Positions 1 to 10,221 of a stretch of 64,000 nucleotides of DNA are shown piece after piece. The stretch comes from Chromohalobacter sarecensis (GTDB lineage: Bacteria > Pseudomonadota > Gammaproteobacteria > Pseudomonadales > Halomonadaceae), in the NCBI RefSeq assembly GCF_023061135.1, contig NZ_JAKGAN010000004.1:278332-342331 (forward strand), given 5' to 3'. A program made the translations under genes and the position numbers. The notes below the pieces were generated by a model that was given only the letters and a program-made list of their open reading frames with translations, was not told the origin of the DNA and did no database searches. Each line of letters begins with the position of its first letter. Positions within the stretch are counted from its first letter, which is position 1.

Positions 1-1183
1 CCTGACCGACGATCTCATGGGCGTCGCGGAAGGCCACGCCGGCACGCACCAGGTAGTCCGCCAGGTCGGTGGCGGTGGAGAAGCCCTTGCGCGCGGCCTC
101 GAACATGTTGTCCGCCTTGGCCTCGATGGCCGGTGCCATGTCGGCGAACGCCTTGAGACAGCCTTGCACGGTGTCGAGGGTGTCGAACAGCGGTTCCTTG
201 TCTTCCTGATTATCCTTGTTGTAAGCCAGCGGCTGCGACTTCATCAGCGTCAACAGGCCCATCAGGTGGCCATAGACGCGGCCGGTCTTGCCGCGCACCA
301 GCTCGGGCACGTCGGGATTCTTCTTCTGTGGCATGATCGACGAGCCGGTGCAGAAACGGTCGGGCAGGTCGATGAAGTCGAACTGGGCGCTGGTCCACAG
401 CACCAGTTCTTCGCTCATGCGCGACAGGTGCATCAACAGCACGCTGGCGAAGGCGCCGAATTCGATGGCGAAGTCGCGGTCGCTGACCGCGTCGAGGCTG
501 TTCTCGGCGGGGCGCTCGAACCCCAGCAACTCGGCGGTAACGTGGCGGTCGATGGGATAAGTGGTGCCGGCCAGTGCGGCGGCGCCCAGCGGCATCACGT
601 TGACGCGCTTACGGCAGTCCAGCAGGCGTTCGTGATCGCGAGCGAGCATTTCCTGCCAGGCCAGCAGATGATGGCCGAAGGTCACCGGCTGGGCGGTCTG
701 CAGGTGCGTGAAGCCGGGCATGATGGTATCGGCCTCGCGCGCGGCCAGCTCGATCAGCCCTTCGCGCAGACGAGAGAGTTCGGCCGCGACGACATCGATC
801 TCGTCGCGCAGATAAAGCCGGATGTCGGTGGCGATCTGGTCGTTGCGCGAGCGCCCGGTATGCAGCTTCTTGCCGGTGATGCCGATTTTTTCGGTCAGCC
901 GAGCCTCGATGTTCATGTGCACGTCTTCGAGTTCCACCGACCAGGGAAACTGCTCGGCGTCGATTTCTCGCTCGATCTCGCCGAGGCCTTGCACGATGGT
1001 CTCGCGCTCATCGACGGTGAGCACGCCGACACGTTCGAGCATGGTGGCATGGGCGATGGAGCCGCGAATGTCGTGACGATAGAGGCGACGGTCGAACGCC
1101 ACCGAAGCCGTGAAACGTGCCACGAAAGCATCGGTAGGTTCGCTGAAGCGTCCGCCCCAGGATTGGTTGGTCGTATTGCTCAT
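1..1183 (-). CDS. argH: argininosuccinate lyase (3' end cut off by window edge)
   Basis: Catalyses the last step of arginine synthesis, splitting argininosuccinate into arginine and fumarate in the cytoplasm. The reverse strand encodes a protein beginning [13 protein letters not shown], with the family N-terminus, and carries the fumarase/aspartase superfamily signature [12 protein letters not shown] at about residues 277-290, in the loop that supplies the catalytic serine. About 394 of roughly 460 residues are present; the C-terminus lies outside the window. The ATG at 1183 matches the usual family N-terminus. It is divergent from hemC, an arrangement also known from Pseudomonas. The long plus-strand frame over it is a shadow. 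Confidence 0.95.
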   Translation of the reverse strand, partial: MSNTTNQSWGGRFSEPTDAFVARFTASVAFDRRLYRHDIRGSIAHATMLERVGVLTVDERETIVQGLGEIEREIDAEQFPWSVELEDVHMNIEARLTEKIGITGKKLHTGRSRNDQIATDIRLYLRDEIDVVAAELSRLREGLIELAAREADTIMPGFTHLQTAQPVTFGHHLLAWQEMLARDHERLLDCRKRVNVMPLGAAALAGTTYPIDRHVTAELLGFERPAENSLDAVSDRDFAIEFGAFASVLLMHLSRMSEELVLWTSAQFDFIDLPDRFCTGSSIMPQKKNPDVPELVRGKTGRVYGHLMGLLTLMKSQPLAYNKDNQEDKEPLFDTLDTVQGCLKAFADMAPAIEAKADNMFEAARKGFSTATDLADYLVRAGVAFRDAHEIVGQ

Positions 1184-1366
1184 CGGGCGTGGCGTCCTGC
1201 TGGGTCGAGATGATGATGCCCTGAGTGTACCAGAGTCGGCGCCGCTGGCGAGGCGGGACAAGGCGCGGGAACGCTGAGGACGGGATTTTTCCTCGACCGG
1301 GGACTGCTTTATGATGATAGTCATCCCCGCCGCCGAAGTAGGTGTGCGCCCATTGAGGAGAGTCCA

Positions 1367-2311
1367 ATGCCCGCCATGCAGACACTGCGCATCGCCACCC
1401 GACAGAGCCGTCTCGCATTATGGCAGGCCGAGCATGTCAAGGCTCGGCTGATGGCGCTACATCCCGGGCTCGAGGTGGAACTGGTCGCCATGACCACGCG
1501 CGGCGACAAGATTCTCGATTCGCCGCTGTCCAAGGTCGGCGGCAAGGGGCTCTTCGTCAAGGAACTGGAGGAGGCGCTGCTGGATGGACGCGCCGATATC
1601 GCCGTGCACTCGATGAAGGATGTACCGATGCACTTCCCTGAAGGGCTGGGGCTGTCGGTGATTCTGGAGAGTAGCGCACCGACGGATGCTTTCGTCTCCA
1701 ACGAGTACACCACTCTGGATGCCTTGCCCGAGGGCGTGCGCGTAGGCACCTCGAGCCTGCGCCGGGGCCTGCAGGTCAAGGAAGCGCGCCCCGATCTGGA
1801 GGTGCTCAACCTGCGTGGCAACGTACAGACACGTTTGGGCAAGCTCGATGCCGGCGAATTCGAGGCGATCATCCTCGCCACCTCGGGGCTCGAACGGCTC
1901 GAACTCGGCCACCGCATCACCCAGGAACTGCCGCCGGAAGTCAGCCTGCCGGCCTGCGGGCAGGGCGCGTTGGGTATCGAATGTCGCTATGACGATGAAA
2001 CGCTGCTCGAGGTTCTGGCGCCGCTCGATCATGCGCAGACGGCGACTCGAGTGCGCGCCGAACGCGCCATGAACACACGCCTGGATGGTGGTTGTCAGGT
2101 ACCCATCGGCGGCTACGCGGTGCTCGAGAATGGCGACCGCACGTTATGGCTGCGGGCACTGGTCGGGGATCCGGACGGCTCGCATGTGTTGCGCGCCGAG
2201 GGGCGTGGCTCGGCCGACGAGCCTGAAGCGCTGGGTGTGCGTATCGCCGAGTCGCTGCTCGATCAAGGCGCCGGCGAGATTCTCGCGGATGTGTACGGCC
2301 AGGAGGAATGA
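1367..2311 (+). CDS. hemC: hydroxymethylbilane synthase (porphobilinogen deaminase)
   Basis: Polymerises four porphobilinogens into hydroxymethylbilane, an early step of tetrapyrrole synthesis. At 314 residues it has family length. Visible motifs are the N-terminal [23 protein letters not shown] at about 85-91, the Arg-rich [10 protein letters not shown] segment that binds the growing chain, and GGCQVPIGG, whose Cys (about residue 243) carries the dipyrromethane cofactor. A GAGGAG ribosome site precedes the ATG at 1367; an in-frame ATG 9 bases later is possible. Its stop overlaps the hemD start (ATGA), so the two are probably translationally coupled in a hemCDXY operon. Confidence 0.97.
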   Translation: MPAMQTLRIATRQSRLALWQAEHVKARLMALHPGLEVELVAMTTRGDKILDSPLSKVGGKGLFVKELEEALLDGRADIAVHSMKDVPMHFPEGLGLSVILESSAPTDAFVSNEYTTLDALPEGVRVGTSSLRRGLQVKEARPDLEVLNLRGNVQTRLGKLDAGEFEAIILATSGLERLELGHRITQELPPEVSLPACGQGALGIECRYDDETLLEVLAPLDHAQTATRVRAERAMNTRLDGGCQVPIGGYAVLENGDRTLWLRALVGDPDGSHVLRAEGRGSADEPEALGVRIAESLLDQGAGEILADVYGQEE

Positions 2312-3063
2312 GCGCCGCGTCACGCATCCTGGTGACGCGCCCCGGGGAAGGCGGCGAACGGCTTTCTAAGGCCTTGTCGGAGGCGGGATTCGTGCCCGCC
2401 CGTCCGGCATTGATGGACTTGCAGCCGCTCGGCGTCGATGAGGTCAAGCGCGGGCCTTTGCTGGATGTCGATCAGTACGACGTGGTGGTCGTGACCAGCC
2501 CTTTTGCCGCCGAGTGCCTGGTCGAGTGGCTCGATCGTTATTGGCCGCAATTGCCGCAGGGGCCGCGTTTTTATGCGCTGGGTGTGGCCACGGCGACGAC
2601 GCTTTACCGTGGCCTGGACATCAAGGCGAGTGTGCCCGATCCCGGCCTGGGTACGACCAGCGAGGCGCTGTTGGCGATGCGCTCGCTGGCCCGGCTCGAC
2701 GGCCAGCGGGTGCTGGTTGTCGGCGGAATGGGCGGGCGTCAACTGCTCGGACAGACGCTCGAGGCGCGTGGCGCACGCGCCACTAAGCTGGCACTCTATC
2801 GGCGCGTTTATACGGCGCCGGAGGCGACCGCTGCCGACTGGCTCGCCACCGGCGATTTCACGGCGATGACCGTGACCAGTGGCGAATTGCTCGAGCATCT
2901 GGTTATCTGGTGCGGACAGGCGGCGTTGAACAAACCGCTAATCGTTTCCAGTCAGCGTTTGGCTACACTGGCAGACACGATGGGCTTCGCTTCGTTACAC
3001 GTGGCGCAGGGCGCGACGCCCGAGGCCTTGGTGACCGCCGTACAGGAAGTAGGCGACACGTGA
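2308..3063 (+). CDS. hemD: uroporphyrinogen-III synthase
   Basis: Cyclises hydroxymethylbilane with inversion of ring D to give uroporphyrinogen III, the branch point to haem, sirohaem and cobalamin. The 251-residue protein starts [10 protein letters not shown] and has the two-lobed HEM4 fold pattern, with [10 protein letters not shown] near residue 62 and TSGELLEHL near 190. HemD sequences are poorly conserved, so the call rests equally on position: it overlaps hemC by four bases and is followed by hemX and hemY. Confidence 0.93.
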   Translation: MSAASRILVTRPGEGGERLSKALSEAGFVPARPALMDLQPLGVDEVKRGPLLDVDQYDVVVVTSPFAAECLVEWLDRYWPQLPQGPRFYALGVATATTLYRGLDIKASVPDPGLGTTSEALLAMRSLARLDGQRVLVVGGMGGRQLLGQTLEARGARATKLALYRRVYTAPEATAADWLATGDFTAMTVTSGELLEHLVIWCGQAALNKPLIVSSQRLATLADTMGFASLHVAQGATPEALVTAVQEVGDT

Positions 3064-3110
3064 CGCGCCGACGTTGATCACGATGAGTTTGAGAAAAGGG
3101 CTAGCGACAC

Positions 3111-4598
3111 ATGAGCAAACGACAGGATCAGGATGACAAGAACACGCCCACCGATGCGTCGACATCCGCCGACGAGGCGCCTCAGTCGCCGGCCTCCTCC
3201 GAGACTCACAAGGCCGACACCGACGGCGAGGTAGCCGACGAGACGCGCGGTGCCTCGGACAAGGCGGCGGACGCCGCGTCGTCCAAGGCATCGACGACCG
3301 GCGCCGCAGCGTCTCAGACTTCCTCCGACGCGACGCCGAAGGCGGATCAAAAGACCGACCATGCGTCGCGCAAGACAAGCGAGACGACATCCGCAACCGG
3401 TGCAGCGTCGTCCACCGCCAAACGTGGCGCCAAGAACCAGCAGGGCACCAAGTCCCAGCAAAAAGCCACGAACACCCCGGACAAGAGTGCGGGAAAGGCC
3501 CAGGCCGGCGGCAGCGGTAACGGCGCTTCGTCCCCCACCGCGCAAGCGTCGCAAGGCGGTGGTGGCAACGGGCGTGGCCTGGCCATCGTGGCGCTGATCA
3601 TCGCCGTGATCGTGGCCATCGTCGTGGCGCTGGGGCTGGGATATGGTTGGAAGCGCTTGCAGGCGCAGCAGGCCGAACTGGCCAGCGCCGGCGACGAGAA
3701 CGCCCAGACCCTCGACACACTGCGTGAGCGTCTCGACCAGCGGGAACAAGCGTTCGAATCGTTGCAGGGAGATTTTCAGGACTATCGTCAAGACATCGAC
3801 AAAAATCTCGACAAGGTACTCTCCGAGCTGGCTGACGAGCAGGATGCCGACCCGCGTGAATGGCTGCATGCCGAGGCCGAGTATCTGCTGCGCCTGGCCA
3901 ATCAGCGTTTGCAGCTCGAGCGCGACGTCAAGGGTGCCAAGGCGTTGCTCAAGGCCGCCGATGAGCGTTTGACCGATGCCGACAACCCGGCCTTGATTCC
4001 GGTGCGCCGGGCGATTCAGTCCGAGCTGGCGGCGTTGGATTCGGTGCCCACAGTGGATCGTACCGGGCTGTACCTGGCATTGATGGCGCAGCAAGAGCAG
4101 TTGGCGGGTCTGCCGCTCAAGCAGGACGTGGAAGAGATGGCCGCGCAGAACGGCGACGACTCCTCGCTCGAGGGCGGCTGGCAACAACAGCTTTCCCGTC
4201 TGGGCGGCGAGCTCAAGGATCTCGTCGTCATACGCCGTCACGATGAGGCGCTGGAGGCCTTGGTGACGCCCGAGCAGGAATCTTACCTGCGGCAGAACGT
4301 GCGTCTCTTGCTCGAGCAGGCGCAATTGGCCTTGCTCAAGACCGAGCCGAAGCTCTACCAGGCCAGCCTCGACAAGGCGATTACCCTGATCGACCGCTAC
4401 TACGATACGCAACGCGATGCGGTGAAAAATTCCCTCGAGCGTCTCGAGTCGTTGCGTGACAAGACCATTCGGCCCGAGTTGCCTGATATCAGCGAGTCAC
4501 AGCAGACACTCAAGGACTTCATCGAGAAGCGTTTCCAGAATGGCAACGATGACGGTGGTAGCGAGCAACGTCAGAGCGACGAAGGAGACAGTGAATGA
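3111..4598 (+). CDS. hemX: HemX family membrane protein
   Basis: A HemX-type protein of the hemCDXY operon; its biochemical role is unsettled. Despite the old name uroporphyrin-III C-methyltransferase, no methyltransferase domain is visible. The first 150 residues of 495 are a low-complexity Ala/Ser/Thr/Lys/Asp tract. One membrane helix follows (about 156-178, rich in Ile/Val/Ala), then a Gln/Glu-rich coiled coil (about 180-245) and a helical domain with the family stretch EWLHAEAEYLLRLANQRL near 253. A single-pass protein with a periplasmic C-terminal domain is inferred. The last four bases overlap hemY. Confidence 0.9.
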   Translation: MSKRQDQDDKNTPTDASTSADEAPQSPASSETHKADTDGEVADETRGASDKAADAASSKASTTGAAASQTSSDATPKADQKTDHASRKTSETTSATGAASSTAKRGAKNQQGTKSQQKATNTPDKSAGKAQAGGSGNGASSPTAQASQGGGGNGRGLAIVALIIAVIVAIVVALGLGYGWKRLQAQQAELASAGDENAQTLDTLRERLDQREQAFESLQGDFQDYRQDIDKNLDKVLSELADEQDADPREWLHAEAEYLLRLANQRLQLERDVKGAKALLKAADERLTDADNPALIPVRRAIQSELAALDSVPTVDRTGLYLALMAQQEQLAGLPLKQDVEEMAAQNGDDSSLEGGWQQQLSRLGGELKDLVVIRRHDEALEALVTPEQESYLRQNVRLLLEQAQLALLKTEPKLYQASLDKAITLIDRYYDTQRDAVKNSLERLESLRDKTIRPELPDISESQQTLKDFIEKRFQNGNDDGGSEQRQSDEGDSE

Positions 4599-5824
4599 GA
4601 AAGCTGATTCTTCTCATCGTCGTGGGGCTGGCCGTCGGCGCGCTATTCGGCCAGTTGATGCAGTCGATGCCCGGTTACTGGCTGGTGCGCGTAGGCGATA
4701 CCTCGATCCAGACCTCGTTCTGGCTGGGCTTGGTGATATTGCTGGCGGTGTTTCTGGCCCTGCATTTCCTACTGCGCGTCCTACATCGGCTGCGTCGCCC
4801 GGTAAGCCGGCTCAAGGTCTGGAATAGCCGCACGCGCAACCGCAATGCCATGAAGCGCACCGTGAGAGGCCTGGTGGCACTCGCTGAAGGCCGCTGGAAG
4901 CGTGCCGAGAGGGATCTGGTCAAGGCGGCGGACGATTCCAGTACGCCGCTGGTCAATTACCTTTCCGCGGCACTGGCGGCGCATTATCAGGGGCGTTTCG
5001 AGCATGCCGATACGCTACTCAAGCGCGCCCATCACAGCACCGAGGGGGCTGATAACGCGGTGGGCATGGTGCAAGCGCAACTGATGCTCGATCGCCAGCA
5101 ATTCGAGGAGGCGCTGGCGACGCTGACGCGTCTCGAAAAGCAGCTGCCCAATCACCCGCAAGTGCTCAAGCTGCTGCGTCAGGCCTATCTCAGCGTCAAT
5201 GACTGGGAGGGGCTGCGTCATTTGCTGCCCAAGCTCGACAAGCAGCAATTGATCACCGATGAAGAGCGCCGCGAGCTGGAGCAGCGTGCCTATCGCGAGT
5301 TGATCCTGCAGGCGGTCCAGCGCCAGCCCAATGCCGATGCCAACCGCGTGCGCAACCTGTGGGCCGACATGCCCGACTATCTGCGTAGCGATGTCGAGTT
5401 GGTGGTCCTGTATACCGAGGCGCTGGTCAAGGACGGTGAAGAAGCGATGGCTGAGCGCTTGCTGCGGCATTCCCTCAAGGAGCATTGGGATACGCGCCTG
5501 GTGCTGCGTTATGGCCTGCTCAACGTGGATGCCGGGCGTCAGTTGGCGTATGCCGAGAAATGGTTGCAGGAACGTCCCAACGATCCCGATTTACTGCTGA
5601 GTCTGGGACGTTTATCGTTACGCAACGCTTATTGGGGCAAGGCGCAGGAATATTTCGAAGCCAGCCAGCGCCAGCGTCCCAGCGGGGTGGTATGCGCCGA
5701 GCTGGCACGGCTTTACGCCAACTTGGGCGAGCATCAGAAGAGCCAGCTCTTCTATCGCCAGAGCGTGGAGTTGCTCGATCGCTCGTTGCCGGCGTTACCG
5801 CAGCCTAGCGAACGCACGCGCTAG
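4595..5824 (+). CDS. hemY: HemY family TPR membrane protein
   Basis: Proteobacterial HemY (not protoporphyrinogen oxidase), a tetratricopeptide protein encoded at the end of the haem operon; function incompletely defined. The 409-residue protein has two N-terminal membrane helices (about 3-20 and 40-63), a basic stretch RLRRPVSRLKVWNSRTRNRN, and then TPR-like helix pairs, for example around GRWKRAERDLVKAA, LTRLEKQLPNHPQVLKLL and LLSLGRLSLRNAYWGKAQEY. It overlaps hemX by ATGA and is followed by a strong terminator, so it closes the operon. Confidence 0.92.
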   Translation: MRKLILLIVVGLAVGALFGQLMQSMPGYWLVRVGDTSIQTSFWLGLVILLAVFLALHFLLRVLHRLRRPVSRLKVWNSRTRNRNAMKRTVRGLVALAEGRWKRAERDLVKAADDSSTPLVNYLSAALAAHYQGRFEHADTLLKRAHHSTEGADNAVGMVQAQLMLDRQQFEEALATLTRLEKQLPNHPQVLKLLRQAYLSVNDWEGLRHLLPKLDKQQLITDEERRELEQRAYRELILQAVQRQPNADANRVRNLWADMPDYLRSDVELVVLYTEALVKDGEEAMAERLLRHSLKEHWDTRLVLRYGLLNVDAGRQLAYAEKWLQERPNDPDLLLSLGRLSLRNAYWGKAQEYFEASQRQRPSGVVCAELARLYANLGEHQKSQLFYRQSVELLDRSLPALPQPSERTR

Positions 5825-5844
5825 CCAACGTTTTTTGCTCTCCT

Positions 5845-5868
5845 GGGCGCCTGCGGGCGCCCTTTTTT
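5845..5868 (+). terminator. Rho-independent terminator after hemY
   Basis: Seven-bp GGGCGCC/GGCGCCC stem with a TGCG loop followed by six T. It ends the hemCDXY transcript. Confidence 0.88.
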
Positions 5869-5949
5869 ATCGCCCGTCATGAAGGGGCGAATCGCGGCCT
5901 GCAGGCGCCTTATCGGGGTGGTCTGTGGGCCGTTAGTGTTTCTATGCCC

Positions 5950-5965
5950 TTGTCCAATTGGTCAA
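5950..5965. promoter_or_regulatory. 16-bp palindrome upstream of the purine permease gene
   Basis: TTGTCCAATTGGTCAA is an almost perfect palindrome (only the central T/A pair positions 4 and 13 differ), 60 bp upstream of the permease start. It has the form of a dimeric repressor site and could serve the permease promoter. No regulator is identified. Confidence 0.4.
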
Positions 5966-6024
5966 GATATGGGTAACGTTAGAACGTCCTTCATGACAAC
6001 AATGACACACATAGGAACGACATC

Positions 6025-7386
6025 ATGGCGCAGACTCCCCACCGACGTGCCGCCACGTCATCGACCCCGCAACAGGACGGCGCCCTGGAGCGTTACTTCG
6101 GCATCCGCCGCTACGGCTCGACCCTGCGTACCGAGCTGTTAGCGGGCCTGGCGACTTTTCTCGCGGCGATGTACATCATCGTGGTTAACCCCTCGATCCT
6201 GAGCGATGCAGGCATTCCCTTCTCGGCGGGACTCTCGGCGACCGTCTTGATCAGCTTCCTCAGCAGTCTGGCGATGGGGTTGTACGCACGTAACCCTATA
6301 CTCGTCGCGCCCGGCATGGGCATGAACGCGCTGTTCGCCTATACCCTGGTGCAGGGGGCGGGCCTGCCTTGGCAAGTCGCGCTGGGCTGTGTGTTCTGGT
6401 CGGGCGTACTATTTGCGCTGCTGGCATTTTTCAACGTGCGCAAGGCGATCGTCGAGGCGATTCCCGATTCGCTGCGCTACGGCATCACCTGCGGCATCGG
6501 GTTATTCATTACCTTCATCGGCTTCAAGAACGCCGGCTTCGTCGTCGACGATCCCGCTACGCTGATATCGCTAGGAGCGCTGGATCCGGCGCTGATCACC
6601 TTCATCGCCGGGATGCTGCTGACGGCGGTTCTGGTCACGCTGCGTGTCAACGGCGCATTGGTGCTTGGCATCGTCATCACCACACTGGTGGCGATACCCA
6701 TGGGACGCCTGTGGGGCACGGATGTGATCGTGGCGTGGAGTGGTTTGGCGGCATGGCCGGATTTCAGCGTCATGTGGCAGGTGGATCTATGGGGCGCACT
6801 CAAGGTCGCCTATTGGCCGTTCATCTTCGTGATGCTATTCACTAACTTCTTCGATGCGCTGTCATGCTTCTTGGCGCTCTCGGAAGCCGCCGATCTCAAG
6901 GATGACAACGGCCAGCCGCGCAATCTCAAGCGCTCAATGACCGTGGATGCCTTCGCTTCGATGATCGCCGCCCCGTTGGGCACCAGTGCTGCGCAGACTT
7001 TCATCGAGTCCGGGGTGGGCGTTGCCCAAGGCGGACGCACGGGGATCGTCGGCGTCGTCTGTGGTCTGCTGTTTCTGCCGTTCCTGTTCCTGTCGCCGCT
7101 GTTGTCGCTGGTGCCGGCGATTGCCACCGCGCCGGCATTGGTCATGGTAGGGGTCTTCATGCTGGCACCGGTGGGGCGTATCGAGTGGCAGAAGATGGAT
7201 CAGGCCTTCCCCGCGTTTCTGGCGATCATCGTCATGCCGCTGACGTACTCGATCACGCTGGGCATCGCCTTCGCGTTCTTGAGCTTCGTGGCGATCAAGC
7301 TGTGCACGGGGCGTCTGGCCGAGATCAAGCCTGCCATGTGGGTGACGGCGGTACTCTGCGCGATCATGCTGGTGACGATGCAGTGA
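6025..7386 (+). CDS. NCS2 family purine permease (AzgA-like)
   Basis: Probable inner-membrane proton symporter for hypoxanthine, guanine or adenine. The 453-residue protein has the AzgA-type opening ERYFGIRRYGSTLRTELLAG, the TM1 motif TFLAAMYIIVVNPSIL, GMGMNALFAY (about 95-104), and NFFDALSCFLALSE plus GTSAAQTFIESGVGVAQGGRTG (about 273-333), which are the substrate-site helices of this group. About 12-14 hydrophobic segments are evident. It is monocistronic, between the hemY terminator and its own terminator. The exact purine cannot be decided from sequence. No purine riboswitch is seen in the 200-bp leader. Confidence 0.9.
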   Translation: MAQTPHRRAATSSTPQQDGALERYFGIRRYGSTLRTELLAGLATFLAAMYIIVVNPSILSDAGIPFSAGLSATVLISFLSSLAMGLYARNPILVAPGMGMNALFAYTLVQGAGLPWQVALGCVFWSGVLFALLAFFNVRKAIVEAIPDSLRYGITCGIGLFITFIGFKNAGFVVDDPATLISLGALDPALITFIAGMLLTAVLVTLRVNGALVLGIVITTLVAIPMGRLWGTDVIVAWSGLAAWPDFSVMWQVDLWGALKVAYWPFIFVMLFTNFFDALSCFLALSEAADLKDDNGQPRNLKRSMTVDAFASMIAAPLGTSAAQTFIESGVGVAQGGRTGIVGVVCGLLFLPFLFLSPLLSLVPAIATAPALVMVGVFMLAPVGRIEWQKMDQAFPAFLAIIVMPLTYSITLGIAFAFLSFVAIKLCTGRLAEIKPAMWVTAVLCAIMLVTMQ

Positions 7387-7430
7387 TGTAGCCTGGTGGC
7401 TTCCGGCCGTCGACAAACCGGCCGTCGAAA

Positions 7431-7462
7431 AAAAGGGCCGCCCCATTCGGGGCGGCCCTTTT
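7431..7462. terminator. bidirectional terminator between permease and mechanosensitive channel genes
   Basis: A 14-bp perfect stem (AAAAGGGCCGCCCC, loop ATTC, GGGGCGGCCCTTTT) with A/T runs on both sides, placed between two convergent genes, so it can stop transcription from both. Confidence 0.92.
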
Positions 7463-7483
7463 GCGTCGAGGTTGAGAAGAAGA

Positions 7484-9877
7484 TCAGCGACCCTCATCCG
7501 GGTCGGGATCGTTGTCACGGTCCGGCTGAGAATATTTCTGGGTGGTCGCTTCGGACGCCTTCGCAGCGTCGGGCGTAATGTCCTGGGTCTTGGGTTGACC
7601 GGCAGGGCTGCCGTCGATATTGAAGGCCTGCTGCATGAGGCGCAGGTTGGCGGGCGGTGCGTTGCCGTCCTTTTCCTGCCCGAAATAGAGCGTGGTGTGC
7701 GGGAACGGAATCTCGATGCCGGCAGCGTCGAAGTACATCTTGACCAAGCGGTTGTAGGCACGCCCCACGCCCCACTGATCGCCCGGCGTGGTCTTGATGA
7801 TCACACGAATGTTGACCGAGCTATCGGCCAGCGCGATCACACCTGCCACGCTGAGCGGCTCAAGCAGTTTGTAGCCGTGCTCGCTTTCCTTGAGCGCGTC
7901 GAAGGCGGCCTGCAACTGCTCGATGGCATCGTCGATGTTCTCGCGATAGGCGATACCGTATTCGCCGACGTGGTTACCGAATTCGCGCATGTAGTTGGAG
8001 ACGGTATCCACCGAAGAGAACGGCACGATGTGGTAGGTGCCCGAGAGATCGCGAATACCCACCGAACGGATGCTGATGCGTTCCGCCGTCCCGGTGGTGC
8101 CGCCTACGGTGACGACATCGCCGGTATTCATGGCGTTCTCAAGCTGGATGAATACCCCGGTGATGACATCCTGTACCAGCTTCTGTGAGCCGAAACCGAT
8201 GGCCAGGCCGAGGACCCCGGCACCGGCGATCAACGGGCCGATGTTGATACCAATTTCGGCCAATATGATCATCGCCGTCATGGTGATCAGGGCGATCGCC
8301 AGGGCGTTGCGGAACAGGGACAGCAGTGTCTTGGCGCGGGCCGAAGGTTCTCCGGCGCCGGCATCGGCGTTCAAGCGATGCTCGATCAGGCTGGCAAGTC
8401 CGATCCAGGCGGCGATGGCCACCAGCAGGATGATGATCACGTTCAGCGTAGTGCCCACGGTATGAGCGCCGGCCTCGGAGGCGTACCAGGCGGCGAGGTC
8501 GAAGACCTGCCAGGCGCTGAGAACGCACATTGCCACGATGATCAGAATGACCGCGCGAATCACCTTGAGGGTGGTCGGCACATAGGCGTTGAGACGCTTT
8601 TCCAGCAGCGGCAGGCGACGCTGGATGTCTCCGGAAAGGCTAATGCGGCGACCGATCAACTGGGTGAGTACCCCCGAGACCAGCATGCCGATGCCGACGA
8701 TGATGACGGTCTTGAGCGTGGCCAGCAGTACGAAGGGTAGGGCGGTCTCCGGGTGCAGTACGGTGACGGCGAAGACCACCAATGCATAGGCCAGGGCCAG
8801 GAGGTGCCAGATGCGTCCCAGTAGGCGTAGCGCGAAGCGTGTGGCGCTCATATCCGCGTTGTCGGCGCGTTGCATTAGGGCATCGCGTAGCGGTATGCGG
8901 TGTTTGAGGATCACCGTGGCAGCGTAGATCAGCGCGAGTAGCATGATCAGCGTGCCGAGTCCCTGACCGAGCGCCGGCGAGAGGTTGTAGTTGATGATGG
9001 GAACGGCCACCAACATGCCATAACCGATGAAGCCCGCCAGGCGTGCGAGAAAAGCGTTGCAATACGAGGCTTGTGGCGAGGCGATGGGCATCAGGCGCAG
9101 GCCATCGTAATGCGACGAGAACAGCATGCGCAGCGCGGCCTTGAACAGCTCGATCATCAAGAAGGCATTCAGGAACAGCGAGAAGCGCGTTTCCATGCTG
9201 CCCGCCTCGCCAATAGCGAAAGTCGCCACCAAATTGCCAACGAGATAAGCCAATATGACGACGACGACATCCACGATGGCGGCCAACACCACTGCGACGA
9301 TGGTACGCAGCAAGGCGCTTTTTTCGGTGCGCTGCGATGACCATTGGCTGAGCTTGCCAAACAGCGGCGATGCAAGACGTCGCAGGACGAACAACGCTAC
9401 GAAGGCGCCGATGACTACCAGTGCGAAGTTGAGCGCGGCGATCAGGAACGCGCCTGTATCGAAGCCGGGCCCGCTGGCGCTGGCATCGCTACTGGTGAAC
9501 AAGCCGACCAGGGCTGCGCCTAGGCTCTTGAACTGACCGCCCAGATTACCCGCGATATGACTGGTGGAGTCGGCCAGGCGGCGAGGGAAGGAGACCTCCT
9601 CAGCCGTCTGGCTGCTGGGTGCCGCGTCGGCGATTTCCTCGGGAGAAGATGCGCCTTCGACATCCAGGGCGTTTTCCTGAGCTGCCTGGGCACGTAGTTG
9701 ATCGATGATCGTCTGTCGGGTCTGCTCGTTCTCGAGCATGTCGGCCAGTGTCGAATAGGCGGGGGAGTCGCCGTCCGTGGGCGTCGCGTCCTGTTGAGCC
9801 AGGGCCGGCGCCATCACGAATAGCAGACACAGCAACAACCAACGGCTGAGCCACGTATCGAGACGTAGAGTCGGCAC
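7484..9877 (-). CDS. large MscS-family mechanosensitive channel (YbiO-like)
   Basis: Osmotic safety valve in the inner membrane. I choose the GTG at 9877 (797 residues) because AGGAGG lies 7 bases before it, and the product then starts with a signal peptide ending LFVMAPALAQ. An ATG 42 bases upstream has no such site. Order: signal peptide, periplasmic acidic linker with helical segments, about 9-11 membrane helices, then the MscS pore/beta core (AGAGVLGLAIGFGSQKLVQDVITGVFI, read here as the two pieces AGAGVLGLAIG and FGSQKLVQDVITG) and a C-terminal alpha/beta domain ending in an acidic tail. Length and layout fit the YbiO subgroup rather than small MscS. In a halophile it probably protects against osmotic downshock. 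Confidence 0.9.
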   Translation of the reverse strand: MPTLRLDTWLSRWLLLCLLFVMAPALAQQDATPTDGDSPAYSTLADMLENEQTRQTIIDQLRAQAAQENALDVEGASSPEEIADAAPSSQTAEEVSFPRRLADSTSHIAGNLGGQFKSLGAALVGLFTSSDASASGPGFDTGAFLIAALNFALVVIGAFVALFVLRRLASPLFGKLSQWSSQRTEKSALLRTIVAVVLAAIVDVVVVILAYLVGNLVATFAIGEAGSMETRFSLFLNAFLMIELFKAALRMLFSSHYDGLRLMPIASPQASYCNAFLARLAGFIGYGMLVAVPIINYNLSPALGQGLGTLIMLLALIYAATVILKHRIPLRDALMQRADNADMSATRFALRLLGRIWHLLALAYALVVFAVTVLHPETALPFVLLATLKTVIIVGIGMLVSGVLTQLIGRRISLSGDIQRRLPLLEKRLNAYVPTTLKVIRAVILIIVAMCVLSAWQVFDLAAWYASEAGAHTVGTTLNVIIILLVAIAAWIGLASLIEHRLNADAGAGEPSARAKTLLSLFRNALAIALITMTAMIILAEIGINIGPLIAGAGVLGLAIGFGSQKLVQDVITGVFIQLENAMNTGDVVTVGGTTGTAERISIRSVGIRDLSGTYHIVPFSSVDTVSNYMREFGNHVGEYGIAYRENIDDAIEQLQAAFDALKESEHGYKLLEPLSVAGVIALADSSVNIRVIIKTTPGDQWGVGRAYNRLVKMYFDAAGIEIPFPHTTLYFGQEKDGNAPPANLRLMQQAFNIDGSPAGQPKTQDITPDAAKASEATTQKYSQPDRDNDPDPDEGR

Positions 9878-10221
9878 GCGGGAACCTCCTTGTAAGAAAT
9901 GAGTGGCACGCAGCCACATCGTTCATGATGAATTTGCTATCAATACTAACACTAGGTGGCTCGTTGCCGAGCGTCGAGCGATGCATGCAGCGTTTCGCCG
10001 GCCAAGTGTCGCGCATGAGTCATGGGCCACCGTTAGCATGATGATAACGGTTGCATGCTTTTTTGTACCATAATTGTACGAGTCAGTATTGTCGTGAACT
10101 TTAGTCATACATGGAAGGAATCGGCTTGATGGCGTTGCCTCATGCACGGCAGCGCCTCGATTTGCATCGACTCCCGCTTCTCGGCATGCTTGAAGATACA
10201 CTTCCAATAAAGGGAACTCTC
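9878..10221. other. intergenic region between divergent channel and binding-protein genes
   Basis: No convincing gene in 344 bp. It holds a CCGTTA/TAACGG inverted repeat (10030-10035 and 10045-10050) and two TTGTAC copies 11 bp apart (10063 and 10074), one helical turn. These would suit regulator binding ahead of either divergent gene. Promoter elements are not certain. Confidence 0.4.

Noticed and set aside
3078..4412. 444-codon frame antisense to hemX
   Set aside because: Mirror of the Ala/Lys-rich hemX; low-complexity Leu/Arg/Gly product without motif.
5869..6024. Purine riboswitch before the permease
   Set aside because: None of the conserved aptamer loops is recognisable.
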